Counted from the first letter of the stretch, positions 29,848 to 38,246 are shown. The stretch is 64,000 nucleotides of DNA from Segatella copri (GCF_019249655.2 NZ_CP137557.1:936501-1000500); one strand, 5' to 3'. Made by a program: numbers and translations. The notes: generated from the sequence alone by a model not told the origin.

Positions 29848-29991
29848 TGCCCAAAACAAGTTCCGATTTTTGGGCACTCATTGCCCGCCTTATGGGCACT
29901 TGTTGCCCAGCACTTGTTCTGTGGATGCCCGCTTGGTGGGCTGTGGATGCCCGTGTAACGGGCATGGTAGGAACAGTTAGTGGGCACAGAG
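29848..29991. repeat. 22-bp phased repeat (iteron-like) array
   Basis: TGCCC occurs at 29848, 29882, 29904, 29926 and 29948 (the last four exactly 22 bp apart). GGGCA occurs at 29872, 29894, 29960 and 29982, with a GGGCT variant at 29938, all on a second 22-bp register. Most units thus read TGCCC-N7-GGGCA-N5. The array sits between the DUF6078 and VirE-type genes, upstream of the latter. Confidence 0.75.
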
Positions 29992-30039
29992 GGAACATCT
30001 GATGAACTGAAAAAGTAGAACAATAAATTCTTGGAAAGA

Positions 30040-30495
30040 TTAGCTGTTAGTGAAGTCAATCTCTTCAGAGAAGTGTTCGAATTCAACGTCTTTATATCCG
30101 TATCTGGCGAAGAGCTGTTTGATATATTTCTGCTGTTCCGGGAGGAGTTTCAGTTGTCCCAGTTTGTATCGGTAGTATTGTCCTTTGCTACCGAGGTAGT
30201 CTCTCATTTCGGCGCGCAATGCTGGTCCATCTTTCACTTTCATTTCGGCAAAAAGTTTGTCGAATCCCCATGCCATTTTCACGACACGCAGCGGAGCGAA
30301 GTACTCGCATTTCCCGTTTTTCAGGGCATTTGGGAAGATGGCACTTCCTCTATCAGTTTCCTCGTTTTTATAGAGACCGGATAGATAGTGGATACACTTG
30401 TCTTTCATCGGACATGGTTCGGTGAAGCAATAGGTGATGAGGCTAGGTACGTTTCCGTATTCGAAAGCCTTTTTCAAAAGTTCCTTTTCATCCAT
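30040..30495 (-). CDS. DUF6078-type protein
   Basis: 151 residues, cytoplasmic. It contains a Cys-rich segment (FTEPCPMKDKCIHYLSGLY, residues about 25-43) and GKCEYFAPLRVVKMAWGFDKLF, both typical as I recall of DUF6078 proteins that accompany BT4734/VirE genes. The spaced Cys residues could bind metal. It is probably transcribed ahead of the VirE-type gene, although the repeat array separates them by 262 bp. Function unknown. Confidence 0.65.
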   Translation of the reverse strand: MDEKELLKKAFEYGNVPSLITYCFTEPCPMKDKCIHYLSGLYKNEETDRGSAIFPNALKNGKCEYFAPLRVVKMAWGFDKLFAEMKVKDGPALRAEMRDYLGSKGQYYRYKLGQLKLLPEQQKYIKQLFARYGYKDVEFEHFSEEIDFTNS

Positions 30496-30904
30496 AGTTG
30501 CTATGTTTTTGGTAAAAATTTCTATTATAACGAGAAAAATGGGTATTTATTGCCCGAAAACAGCAATTTTTTATATGTTTTTGTAGCTTATTTCCGCTTA
30601 TTAATAGTATTTTTCTGCTTCTTATTAGTGTTTTTATGATGCATTTCCATAATTTTATGATACTTCCATGATACTTCTTTCGCTGTTTTTCGAGAAGTAT
30701 CATTCGATAGAATAATCTGAGAACTAGATATATAACATTATTTTTTATATAAATAATGAGACTTTGATACTTTTTTTGAAGAAAAACATTTATACGTATG
30801 CGCGCGATAAATCCTTGCTAATATAAATTTGGTCTTTACGAAACTGAAATTTCATTGAGAAGGAAACTGGATTTTATTCCTGTGTAGGATTTGCTTAATG
30901 AATA
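30496..30904. other. AT-rich intergenic region
   Basis: No gene seen. It contains an ATGATACTTC...GAAGTATCAT hairpin (30668-30677 with 30694-30703), a further direct ATGATACTTC copy just before it, and the inverted repeat 30755-30773 that pairs with 27750-27768. Confidence 0.5.
30755..30773. repeat. Inverted repeat, right of VirE module
   Basis: AATGAGACTTTGATACTTT is the reverse complement of 27750-27768 except for one base. With the left copy it brackets the 3-kb DUF6078/VirE module. Confidence 0.55.
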
Positions 30905-30950
30905 AAGCGTAGAATCCTGCTGGCATCACTGCCAGCAGGATTCTACGCTT
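30905..30950 (-). terminator. 21-bp terminator hairpin, copy A
   Basis: AAGCGTAGAATCCTGCTGGCA pairs perfectly with its complement around the loop TCAC. It lies downstream of the small secreted-protein gene. Copies occur at 36181-36220 and, partly, at 38431-38458. Confidence 0.85.
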
Positions 30951-31014
30951 TCCCAATTAATTTCTTAAATATGTCGTCTGCAAATAGAACTCAATAGAAC
31001 TCTCTTGTGATTTC

Positions 31015-31281
31015 TTATTCAGCATTTGCCTGCTGCTCAGTCTCTGTAGTCTCCTGCTGCTGAGTTGTCTCCTCCTGGGAATTCTCCTGTTGGATAGAAT
31101 CCTCAGTGGTAGCCTGTGGCTTGATAGGGGTGCCAACTTCTGTTGTATCTGAAGGAGCATCTGGAGCCACGGTATCAACTGGTGCTATCTCTGCGTTACC
31201 TACCATTCTGCTTGATGCAAAAACGTTGCTTACTGAAACCATAACCATAGCTGCGATAGCTGCAAACATAAACTTCTTCAT
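31015..31281 (-). CDS. Small secreted Gln/Thr/Glu-rich protein A
   Basis: 88 residues: signal peptide MKKFMFAAIAAMVMVSVSNV (cleavage near FASS), then a low-complexity acidic tail (APVDTVAPDAPSDTTE, then many Q, E and T). The first 60 residues nearly match the 119-residue protein at 36295, which has a longer repetitive tail. It is probably disordered and periplasmic or surface-exposed. No family known. Confidence 0.75.
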   Translation of the reverse strand: MKKFMFAAIAAMVMVSVSNVFASSRMVGNAEIAPVDTVAPDAPSDTTEVGTPIKPQATTEDSIQQENSQEETTQQQETTETEQQANAE

Positions 31282-31574
31282 AATCTTATCTTTTTAAAAT
31301 TGTTACTATATTAATGTTACTTACTTTCTATGTGGATTCCTTGTCGAACCCGCTATTCATAGTCGCAATCTATGTGCCAAAAAGAAGAATGAAAGAGATG
31401 TGGGTTGATTATCAGGTGTTTATGTTTTGTATGCCAAAAATAGATGGTGTGGAAAATGAGGAAAGTATGTGGAAACATTCCCCAAAATCTAAAGTTGCTA
31501 GCCAAGTAAGACTACTTCTTCTTCCCATTTGTGTCCCCTCAAACAACTTTTTTTGAAACTTTTTTGCTAAAAGT

Positions 31575-31605
31575 TTTGTTGTTAAAAATAAAACTTGTAC
31601 CTTTG
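31575..31605 (+). promoter_or_regulatory. Promoter of the structured leader / methylase operon
   Basis: TTTG at 31575-31578, 19-bp spacer, TACCTTTG at 31598-31605: a close match to the Bacteroidetes consensus. Transcription would start about 330 nt before the methylase ATG. Confidence 0.7.
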
Positions 31606-31610
31606 CATCG

Positions 31611-31938
31611 GGTATTGTTCTAAGATTAGGATGGTTCCCAAGACATTGTGGGTAAAAACAAAAGCATTCGCTATTATTTCGCGTTTAGCCAAGAGCCTCG
31701 GAAACTCAATTTGGAATAAAAAGCACGAAAATAATATGTGACAGGTGGCTCGTATAGTAGCCTCTGGTTTCCTCAGACAGCGATGCACACGCTATAGGCG
31801 TGGTGCATTCTTAGAGGATTCCGGGGCTCCATTCCGAGGCCGCCCCGTGCTAAACGCGATAAGAGGCATCACGCCTTTTTTATACCCTATTGCGTTTTGC
31901 GGATTGATAGTTGGGTGCGTAACAACTATCAATAAATT
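31611..31938 (+). ncRNA. Highly structured leader RNA (novel candidate)
   Basis: No ORF explains this stretch, but it folds repeatedly by eye. Stems found: a long hairpin 31673-31681 with 31726-31735, nesting CCAAGAG (31689-31695) with CTC..TTGG (31705-31714); GGCT/AGCC (31747/31759); ATGCACACGC with GCGTGGTGCAT (31783-31808); CGGGGC with GCCCCG (31822-31847) inside TTAG/CTAA; AAACGCGATA with TATTGCGTTT (31852-31897), nesting AGGC-GCCT and a T run; and a perfect 10-bp hairpin TTGATAGTTG/CAACTATCAA (31904-31932) ending 6 nt before the methylase ATG. It could be a cis-regulatory leader or an independent RNA. Confidence 0.6.
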
Positions 31939-33057
31939 ATGGCAAATAGTACATTATCAAATGCTAAGGCTGCCAAGAAAGACGAGTTCTATACTATGTT
32001 CTATGATATAGAAACCGAAATGGAAGCCTATCTTGATTACAATCCTGACGTATTTCGTGGCAAGACGGTTCTTCTGCCTTGTGATGACCCAGAGTGGAGT
32101 AACTTCACGAAGTATTTTGCACAGAATTTTGAAGAACTAGGCTTGAAGAAACTCATCTCAACGAGCTATGCTATCAATAGCAAGGTTATCAAAGCAGGAA
32201 TTCAAACATCCTTTTTGGAAACAACTTCTCCAAAGTTTGACAAGTCTAAGACTAACACCCATGGTAAAATTTTCGTTTTAGAAAAAGACACTACTGGTGA
32301 TGGTAAAATCAATCTTGGTGATTTGGAGTGGGACTATCTTGAAGGAGATGGTGATTTCAGAAGTGATGAGGTTAAAAAGTTAAGAGATGAAGCGGATATT
32401 ATCGTAACGAATCCACCATTCTCACTTTTTAGAGAATTTCTTGCGTGGATTGTTGAGGCTGATAAGCAGTTTATCATTCTTGGCAATATAAATTGTATTA
32501 CATATAAGGAAGTTTTTCCTCTATTCAAATACAATAAAATGTGGCTTGGTGTAACGAATTTTAATAGGGGTATGTTTTTTAGGGTTCCTGACGATTTTGA
32601 ATATGCTCCGACCTATAAGTTTGATAAAGAAATTAATGGTATAAAAGTTAATAGAGTTTCTGGGATTTGTTGGTATACTAATATAGAGCACGGTAGGCGT
32701 CATCATCCGTTGAATTTACTGACAAAAGAGGATAATATAAAGTATAGTAAACACAAAGAAATCAATGGAATCGGCTACATGCCTTACGATAACTATAATG
32801 CTATCGAAGTCAATTACTTTGATGCGATACCTTCGGATTATGATGGTATCATGGGTGTATCTATCACTTTCTTAGACAAATATTGCCCAGAGCAATTTGA
32901 TATTATTTGGCAAGCTTGTGGAAATACAAGAGCATCTGCACCTAAGGACATATTAAAAGAAATCGGATACTCCGTTCATCCTGAAGATAGAGGAGGATGT
33001 GGTGTCGTAAATAATAAGAGACAATATGCCCGAATTTTAATTCGTAAAAAGCAATAA
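31939..33057 (+). CDS. EcoRI-type adenine-specific DNA methyltransferase
   Basis: 372 residues, similar in layout to the EcoRI methylase family: an N-terminal KKDEFYTMFYDIETEM segment, FRGKTVLLPCDDPEWSNF (AdoMet-binding region, near residue 40) and the catalytic IIVTNPPFSLFREF (motif IV, near residue 155). A conserved DRGGCGVVNNKRQYARILI ends it. It would methylate adenine in a specific DNA sequence. The next gene begins 3 bp after its stop. No EcoRI-like endonuclease is present; the partner is a DUF262-HNH protein. It is preceded by the structured leader. Confidence 0.87.
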   Translation: MANSTLSNAKAAKKDEFYTMFYDIETEMEAYLDYNPDVFRGKTVLLPCDDPEWSNFTKYFAQNFEELGLKKLISTSYAINSKVIKAGIQTSFLETTSPKFDKSKTNTHGKIFVLEKDTTGDGKINLGDLEWDYLEGDGDFRSDEVKKLRDEADIIVTNPPFSLFREFLAWIVEADKQFIILGNINCITYKEVFPLFKYNKMWLGVTNFNRGMFFRVPDDFEYAPTYKFDKEINGIKVNRVSGICWYTNIEHGRRHHPLNLLTKEDNIKYSKHKEINGIGYMPYDNYNAIEVNYFDAIPSDYDGIMGVSITFLDKYCPEQFDIIWQACGNTRASAPKDILKEIGYSVHPEDRGGCGVVNNKRQYARILIRKKQ

Positions 33058-33060
33058 ATC

Positions 33061-34224
33061 ATGGAAGCAACATTACATACATATACCGTAAAGGAGCTAT
33101 GTGAAGGATTCACATATAGTGAACTTGATGGAAAGGGGTTGTATGGTTTGGCTGGCAAGCTTACCATTCAACCTGAATACCAGCGCAACTATCTCTATAG
33201 TGAGAACAATAGTGAAAAAGAAGCCGCTGTCATTGATTCGGTGTTGAACAATTATCCACTGGGATTACTTTATTTCAACAAACTTCCTGATGGACGTTTG
33301 GAGGTACTTGATGGGCAGCAACGTATTACAAGTCTTGGAAGATATCTGATTGGTAAGTTTTCTTATATGAAAGACGGTGATCCTTATAAATTCAAATCCT
33401 TGAATGAAGAGGAAAAAAAACGTATTGAGAACACTACGTTACTTGCATACATTTGCGAAGGTACGGAGTCTGAAATCAAGGAGTGGTTTGAAATCATCAA
33501 CATTGGTGGTATCAAACTCAATGACCAGGAGAAACTGAATGCGATTTATTCAGGACCTTTCGTTTCTGCAGCCCGAAAGGAATTCAGTAATAAGGAAGAT
33601 ACTCGTTTACAGAAATGGGGATGCTATATCTCTGGTTCCGCAAACAGACAGGAAATTCTGCAAGAAGCCTTGAGATGGGTTAGTCATGGCAACATCAAGG
33701 ATTATATGCAGGAGCATCGTCGTGATACCGATATCAATGAACTCAAACTATATTTCAACGATGTCATTTCATGGATAGAGCAGACCTTTGATGATGTCTA
33801 TCCCAAGATGAAGGGATTGAATTGGGGAGAACTCTACGAAAAGTACCATACTACTCCATACGATCATATCAAGGTTTCACAAAAGGTGAAAGAGCTTTAT
33901 AACGATCCATGCGTTCAAGATAAAAAGAACGTATTTGAATATGTGCTTGGCGGTTGCAAGGATACAAGACTTCTGAATGTCCGTGTCTTCGATGACAATA
34001 CCAAACGCAGGGTTTATGATCGTCAGACGGCAGATGCCAAAAAGAAGCATGAAAGCAATTGTCCTCTTTGTAAAATTGGACACGATGCCAATAAAGACAA
34101 AATCTGGGCATTAAAGGAAATGGATGCTGACCATGTACAAGCATGGAGCAAAGGTGGAGCCACAGACGAAAGCAACTGTCAGATGCTCTGCAAGACCCAT
34201 AATCGGGCTAAAGGAAACAGATAG
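33061..34224 (+). CDS. DUF262 and HNH endonuclease protein
   Basis: 387 residues. The N-terminal DUF262 domain has [13 protein letters not shown] (about residue 38) and [10 protein letters not shown] (about residue 81), the conserved putative NTP-binding/hydrolysing motif. The C-terminal HNH domain has CPLC (residue about 340), [19 protein letters not shown] and CKTHNRAKG, so the H-N-H residues and zinc Cys pairs look intact. Single-chain DUF262-HNH proteins resemble GmrSD-type modification-dependent nucleases. Here it is translationally adjacent to a methylase, which suggests restriction of unmodified DNA or a modification-sensing nuclease. Confidence 0.87.
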   Translation: MEATLHTYTVKELCEGFTYSELDGKGLYGLAGKLTIQPEYQRNYLYSENNSEKEAAVIDSVLNNYPLGLLYFNKLPDGRLEVLDGQQRITSLGRYLIGKFSYMKDGDPYKFKSLNEEEKKRIENTTLLAYICEGTESEIKEWFEIINIGGIKLNDQEKLNAIYSGPFVSAARKEFSNKEDTRLQKWGCYISGSANRQEILQEALRWVSHGNIKDYMQEHRRDTDINELKLYFNDVISWIEQTFDDVYPKMKGLNWGELYEKYHTTPYDHIKVSQKVKELYNDPCVQDKKNVFEYVLGGCKDTRLLNVRVFDDNTKRRVYDRQTADAKKKHESNCPLCKIGHDANKDKIWALKEMDADHVQAWSKGGATDESNCQMLCKTHNRAKGNR

Positions 34225-34231
34225 TTTAAGT

Positions 34232-34666
34232 ATGGACAAAGTGCTAGAGAAGTTAGGAAAGTACCCTTGTTTGGAATGGGCGATAGCATTAATGCCGGTA
34301 CTCTTAGGGGGACTGGTATATTTGCTTTATCGTCCTAAAAACATTATTTTGTTTGAGGTATTGAACAAATTGGGTGGTTCCACGACTGTTGATATGGTAA
34401 GGAATAAAGCTGAGCATGTTCATTTGCCGGATTTTGTGGTCTATAGCTTACCTGCCGGATTATGGACTGCATCATATCTTATGGCTATGTATTTATGTAC
34501 TACGCAACTGAATAAGAAAATGAGGCTATCTTTAGCTCTACCTCTTCCTATATCTGCAGTTGTATTAGAGGTCCTGCAACAGTTCGGTCTTTGCCCAGGT
34601 ATCTTTGATATTTGTGATTTATTGTGTTATATAATTCCAATTGTAATATTCGTAAAAATAATTTAG
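34232..34666 (+). CDS. Small membrane protein of unknown function
   Basis: 144 residues from ATG 34232 (7 bp after the HNH gene). There are about four hydrophobic segments (WAIALMPVLLGGLVYLL; VVYSLPAGLWTASYLMAMYL; LSLALPLPISAVVLEVL; LLCYIIPIVIFV). No family recognised. Its last codon is followed 1 bp later by the next gene, so it is an operon member. It could be a membrane effector or sensor of the putative defence operon. Confidence 0.72.
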   Translation: MDKVLEKLGKYPCLEWAIALMPVLLGGLVYLLYRPKNIILFEVLNKLGGSTTVDMVRNKAEHVHLPDFVVYSLPAGLWTASYLMAMYLCTTQLNKKMRLSLALPLPISAVVLEVLQQFGLCPGIFDICDLLCYIIPIVIFVKII

Positions 34667-34667
34667 T

Positions 34668-35762
34668 ATGAAAAGACAAAATGATTTGGATTTTGGTGGA
34701 GCTATAGTTCTTACCGTAGTTTTTGCTATTATGGCTATATTTTCTTACACTACAGATAAGTCAGGAAATCCTATAGCTATAATACCCGCTGTTGGTGTAG
34801 TTGTAGGTTTAGTCATGGCTGTTAATGCCAAGAATAAAGCTTCTAACCGAAAGGCAAGAAAAGAACAACAGGACATTTTTGCCCAAACGCTGGATTACGA
34901 TGATTGTTTTGGAAATGGTGACTTAAAATTATATTTTAATTCCCAAAAACAGGACGTGACCGTATGCGCTACAACTAATGAAGGTAGAAATACACAAGTA
35001 GTTAGAGATTTTTCTGTTACGGAAACGGTGAAAACAGATAGTTACATCGTATCTTATGATGCTACTCATAACAAGATTTTGCGTATAAAGAATAACAATG
35101 GCAATATAATGCTTAAAGAATTCAATCTCAATTACACTTTGAAAAAATGGAATGTTATATTGAAGAAATCTACTCCAGCAGTAAAGGCATATAATGATTA
35201 TGCTTTCATTACTGATGATGTCAATGAATTTGTTGCTATCGTGACTCCTACAAGTATGCATCTGCACCGATATTCTGATATCGTAAGCATTACGTATGAA
35301 GAAAATGGTAATGATATGTACAATAAGTCTCTCGGTGGAGCTGTTGTTGGTGGTTTGCTTTTTGGTGGTGTTGGTGCTATCGTTGGTAGTAATACTGCAA
35401 AGGCTGTCAAAAACAAGAAAATCGAAAGGATGTCTATAAAAATATTGCTCAAGAGTACTTCTGATCCCACAATTTTGCTTGAAATTTACAATTCAAGAAA
35501 TGATGGAGCGATTCTTGAAACCAAGAAAGATGCTGATAAAATATTCTATGAAGGGTTGATGAAAGAGGTTACAGGCATAAAAGACATTTTTTCCATCATC
35601 ATAGATATAGTTGATAAGAGTAGTGCAAGCCAAAACCAGCAGATAAGTGTCTCTGCATCAAATAGTATTGCTGATGAACTTACCAAATTGGTGCAGCTCA
35701 AGGATGCTGGAGTTCTTACGGAAGAAGAATTCCAGGCACAGAAAGCAAAATTATTGCAATAA
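34668..35762 (+). CDS. Membrane-anchored protein with C-terminal SHOCT domain
   Basis: 364 residues. Two hydrophobic helices at the N-terminus (GAIVLTVVFAIMAIFSY and AIIPAVGVVVGLVMAV), a cytoplasmic middle with a PH-like or beta-rich segment, a glycine-rich stretch (GGAVVGGLLFGGVGAIVGS, about residues 222-240) and a C-terminal short helical SHOCT motif (ADELTKLVQLKDAGVLTEEEF..QKAKLL). SHOCT segments mediate oligomerisation in many membrane-associated bacterial proteins. It is the fourth gene of the methylase operon, 1 bp after the previous gene. Confidence 0.78.
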   Translation: MKRQNDLDFGGAIVLTVVFAIMAIFSYTTDKSGNPIAIIPAVGVVVGLVMAVNAKNKASNRKARKEQQDIFAQTLDYDDCFGNGDLKLYFNSQKQDVTVCATTNEGRNTQVVRDFSVTETVKTDSYIVSYDATHNKILRIKNNNGNIMLKEFNLNYTLKKWNVILKKSTPAVKAYNDYAFITDDVNEFVAIVTPTSMHLHRYSDIVSITYEENGNDMYNKSLGGAVVGGLLFGGVGAIVGSNTAKAVKNKKIERMSIKILLKSTSDPTILLEIYNSRNDGAILETKKDADKIFYEGLMKEVTGIKDIFSIIIDIVDKSSASQNQQISVSASNSIADELTKLVQLKDAGVLTEEEFQAQKAKLLQ

Positions 35763-35829
35763 TAAATACCGGAACAAATCATGATGCCACTTCTGCTCTT
35801 GATCTTAGCATCAATCCATACTGTGATGT

Positions 35830-35976
35830 GTAGGAGATGCGGATACCAATGCAGCAGTAGCAATCCTGGGTGCTAAATATGGAATAAACCAAATTCCTGA
35901 AGAATGGAAAGATGGTCTTCTCTATGCTTCTATGCTCCATAACAAGGTGCAGGAATTCTACGCAATGGTCAGATAA
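35830..35976 (+). pseudogene. ADP-ribosylglycohydrolase-like C-terminal remnant
   Basis: In frame from 35830 the sequence reads VGDADTNAAVAILGAKYG, then IPEEWKDGLLY, and stops at 35976. This resembles the metal-binding GD(T/S)DT block and the tail of ADP-ribosylglycohydrolases. A stop codon lies immediately upstream in this frame and the N-terminal domain is missing, so it is a fragment. Confidence 0.5.
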
Positions 35977-36043
35977 GATGGCGCTGTATCGGTTTCTGTA
36001 CTGCACCATTGACATCTTAAAAGTCATTGTTGTCATGTTATGA

Positions 36044-36073
36044 TTTTAATGATAATCTCTTTTTATAATCATA
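36044..36073 (-). pseudogene. Start-codon remnant of an AAA_14 ATPase gene
   Basis: On the minus strand this short stretch reads MIIKRDY, the same first seven codons as the ATPase starting at 38204, with the same palindromic upstream site next to it. The remainder of that gene copy is gone. Confidence 0.55.
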
Positions 36074-36076
36074 GTC

Positions 36077-36114
36077 ATTCCCGAAAAGTGTCATTAATGA
36101 CAAAAAACGGGAAT
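36077..36114. promoter_or_regulatory. Nested palindrome (operator candidate), copy 1
   Basis: The outer inverted repeat ATTCCCG...CGGGAAT encloses the perfect palindrome TGTCATTAATGACA (36089-36102). Related sites are at 38209-38246 and 38335-38372. Confidence 0.6.
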
Positions 36115-36177
36115 GTTTAATAGATTTAAACTTTTGGCTTGCTCTTTTGAAATCCATGTGTATGCTTCTGTATCAAA

Positions 36178-36868
36178 AAACGTAGAATCCTGCTGGCATC
36201 ATTGCCAGCAGGATTCTACGCTTTCCCTATTATTCTTAATATGTCGTCTGCAAATAGAACTCTATAGAACTCTACAGAACTCTCTTGTGAGTTCTTATTC
36301 AGCATTTGTCTGCTGCTCTGTCTCTGCAGACTCCTGCTGCTGAGTTGTTTCCTCCTGGGAATTCTCCTGTGGAGTCTCCTGAACAGTAGCTGGCTGCTCT
36401 GCCTGGGTGTTCTCTTCTGTTGCTACAGGAGTATCTGTAGTAGTTTCGGCTGGTGTCTCCTGCTGAGTAGAATCCTCAGTGGTAGCCTGTGGCTGGATAG
36501 GAGTGCCAATTTCTGTTGTATCTGAAGGAGCATCTGGAGCTACGGTATCAACTGGTGCTACCTCTGCGTTACTTACCATTCTGCTTGATGCAAAAACGTT
36601 GCTTACTGAAACCATTACCATAGCTGCGATAGCTGCAAACATAAACTTCTTCATAATCGTATATTTTTAAAATTGTTACTATTTAATGTTACTTACTTAC
36701 TTTCTTTGTGGATTCATTATCGAACCCGCTATTCATAGTCACAATCTGCGTGCCAAAAAAAATAATGAAAATGATATGGGTTGATTATCAGATATTTACA
36801 TTTTGCGTACCAAAAGTAGATGGTGTGGAAAATGAGGAAAGTATGTGGAAACATTCCCCGAAAAGTTG
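36178..36868. repeat. Duplicated small-secreted-protein unit, copy B
   Basis: See copy A at 30905. The hairpin 36181-36198 with 36203-36220 is again perfect (loop TCAT). The coding part is longer than in copy A. Confidence 0.8.
36295..36654 (-). CDS. Small secreted Gln/Thr/Glu-rich protein B
   Basis: 119 residues with the same signal peptide as protein A and the same VAPVDTVAPDAPSDTTE start. It then has an extended repetitive tail (TTEDSTQQE, TPAETTTDTP, QEETTQQQE). The extra about 31 residues explain the length difference of the two repeat units. Probably disordered; function unknown. Confidence 0.75.
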   Translation of the reverse strand: MKKFMFAAIAAMVMVSVSNVFASSRMVSNAEVAPVDTVAPDAPSDTTEIGTPIQPQATTEDSTQQETPAETTTDTPVATEENTQAEQPATVQETPQENSQEETTQQQESAETEQQTNAE

Positions 36869-36920
36869 GGGAATGTAAGGTACTCAACCATATAATAATA
36901 GGTAAGCTATGATTGTCAAA

Positions 36921-36955
36921 AGAAAGAGTCCACTCATGACGAATGGATTCTTTCT
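36921..36955 (-). terminator. Terminator of AAA_14 ATPase gene
   Basis: AGAAAGAGTCCA (36921-36932) with TGGATTCTTTCT (36944-36955), one mismatch. On the minus strand it is followed by a T-rich TTTCTTTTG. It lies 8 bp beyond the ATPase stop. Confidence 0.65.
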
Positions 36956-36962
36956 CCGATTT

Positions 36963-38204
36963 CTATAATTGTTCCATCAAATCTGGCTTTAGCAAGAAAT
37001 CCATTAACCCGACAATATAAAAGCCATTGTTGTCATGATATGGTTTTATGTCATCGCGCATTATGATTATCTTCTTAAAGGAATCGTCGATTCTTTTTAA
37101 TGAAGCGCATTCTTGCTCTCTTTTTGCATCATCAGGCATTGCAAATGCTGATTGGATATAATATCTACGGTCTGCCATATTTGCAACGAAATCCACTTCC
37201 AGTTGTTTGCGTTCTTTTGCAGTCCTTGCCTCTACCATACCCACATCAACGCAAAAGCCTCGTAAACGAAGCTCATTGTATATGACGTTTTCCATGATAT
37301 GATTCTCTTCCACTTGTCTAAAATTCAGTAAGGCATTGCGTAGTCCGATGTCTTGGAAATAGTATTTCGAAAGTGTACCTATATATTTTCTGCCCTTTAT
37401 GTCATATCGCATTGACTTCTCTATAAGAAAAGCATCTTCCATGTAGGAAAGATATTTGGATATGGTTTTTCTGTCAAGCGTTTCATTCTTTACACTTTTG
37501 AATGTATTTTCCAACTTACTAGGATTGCACGGAGAACCTATACCTGAAGCCATCACACGCATCAACTCCATGAATTCTTCGCTGTTTTTCAAGTTGTTCC
37601 TCTCTATTATATCTTTGAGATACACTGTTTCGTGTAAAGATCGGAGGTATGCAGCTTTCTTCTTGTCACTATCCAATTCCAATATACCTGGTAGTCCACC
37701 ATAAGTATAATAACTTTTCCACAGCTCAAACTTGTCTCCTCCTACAGAATTATATAATTCAGCAAAAGACAATGGGAATAGGTGAATTTCATCACCACGT
37801 CCCCGAAACTCTGTAACCACATCTTTGGATAGAAATCTGGAGTTACTTCCTGTGACATATACATCAGCATTGCGAATATGCAAAAGGCTATTCAGCACAT
37901 CGGTAAACTCATCTATCATTTGTACTTCGTCCAATATGATATAGTAGAGTTTGTCATCTACGATACGTTCATGAATATGTCGTAGAATAACATCAGGGTC
38001 ACGCAAATTCTTGTTGAGGCGATCATCTAATGCAATTTCTATTATATGGTCTTCACTTATTCCTGTTTCAATCAAATGATTGTGAAACAAGTTGAAGAGA
38101 AGAAACGATTTGCCGCTTCTTCTAATTCCAGTTACAATCTTTATGAGATTGTTAGACTTGCTCGATATGAGTTGCTGTAAATAATAATCTCTTTTTATAA
38201 TCAT
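36963..38204 (-). CDS. AAA_14 ATPase with DUF4143 domain (1)
   Basis: 413 residues. Walker A TGIRRSGKSFLLF (about residue 25) and Walker B YYIILDEVQMIDEF (about 93) define the AAA_14 core. The second half is DUF4143, ending in a PD-(D/E)XK-like segment (KQLEVDFVANMADRRYYIQSAF). The family is widespread in gut Bacteroidales, often next to repeats and mobile DNA; its role is unknown. A nested palindrome lies 5 bp upstream of its ATG and may be its operator. Confidence 0.87.
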   Translation of the reverse strand: MIIKRDYYLQQLISSKSNNLIKIVTGIRRSGKSFLLFNLFHNHLIETGISEDHIIEIALDDRLNKNLRDPDVILRHIHERIVDDKLYYIILDEVQMIDEFTDVLNSLLHIRNADVYVTGSNSRFLSKDVVTEFRGRGDEIHLFPLSFAELYNSVGGDKFELWKSYYTYGGLPGILELDSDKKKAAYLRSLHETVYLKDIIERNNLKNSEEFMELMRVMASGIGSPCNPSKLENTFKSVKNETLDRKTISKYLSYMEDAFLIEKSMRYDIKGRKYIGTLSKYYFQDIGLRNALLNFRQVEENHIMENVIYNELRLRGFCVDVGMVEARTAKERKQLEVDFVANMADRRYYIQSAFAMPDDAKREQECASLKRIDDSFKKIIIMRDDIKPYHDNNGFYIVGLMDFLLKPDLMEQL

Positions 38205-38208
38205 AGTC

Positions 38209-38246
38209 GTTCCCGAAAAGTGTCATTAATGACAAAAATCGGGAAT
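38209..38246. promoter_or_regulatory. Nested palindrome, copy 2 (ATPase upstream site)
   Basis: GTTCCCG...CGGGAAT around TGTCATTAATGACA (38221-38234), directly upstream of the ATPase start. Confidence 0.6.

Larger units (their letters stand above)
30905..31497. repeat. Duplicated small-secreted-protein unit, copy A
   Basis: Terminator, gene and about 215 bp upstream are repeated at 36178-36868 with high similarity (for example GATGGTGTGGAAAATGAGG and GAACCCGCTATTCATAGTC in both). A third, mostly deleted copy lies at 38421-38495. Confidence 0.8.

Noticed and set aside
29848..29991. CRISPR array
   Set aside because: The 22-bp units are contiguous and degenerate, without unique spacers, and no cas genes are present.
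31811..31850. AGAGGATTCCGGGGCTCCATTCC, reminiscent of the RNase P RNA core
   Set aside because: The other conserved RNase P RNA blocks are not present downstream, so rnpB is not supported.
31611..31938. tmRNA or 6S RNA
   Set aside because: No tRNA-like ends, tag frame or central open bubble could be recognised.
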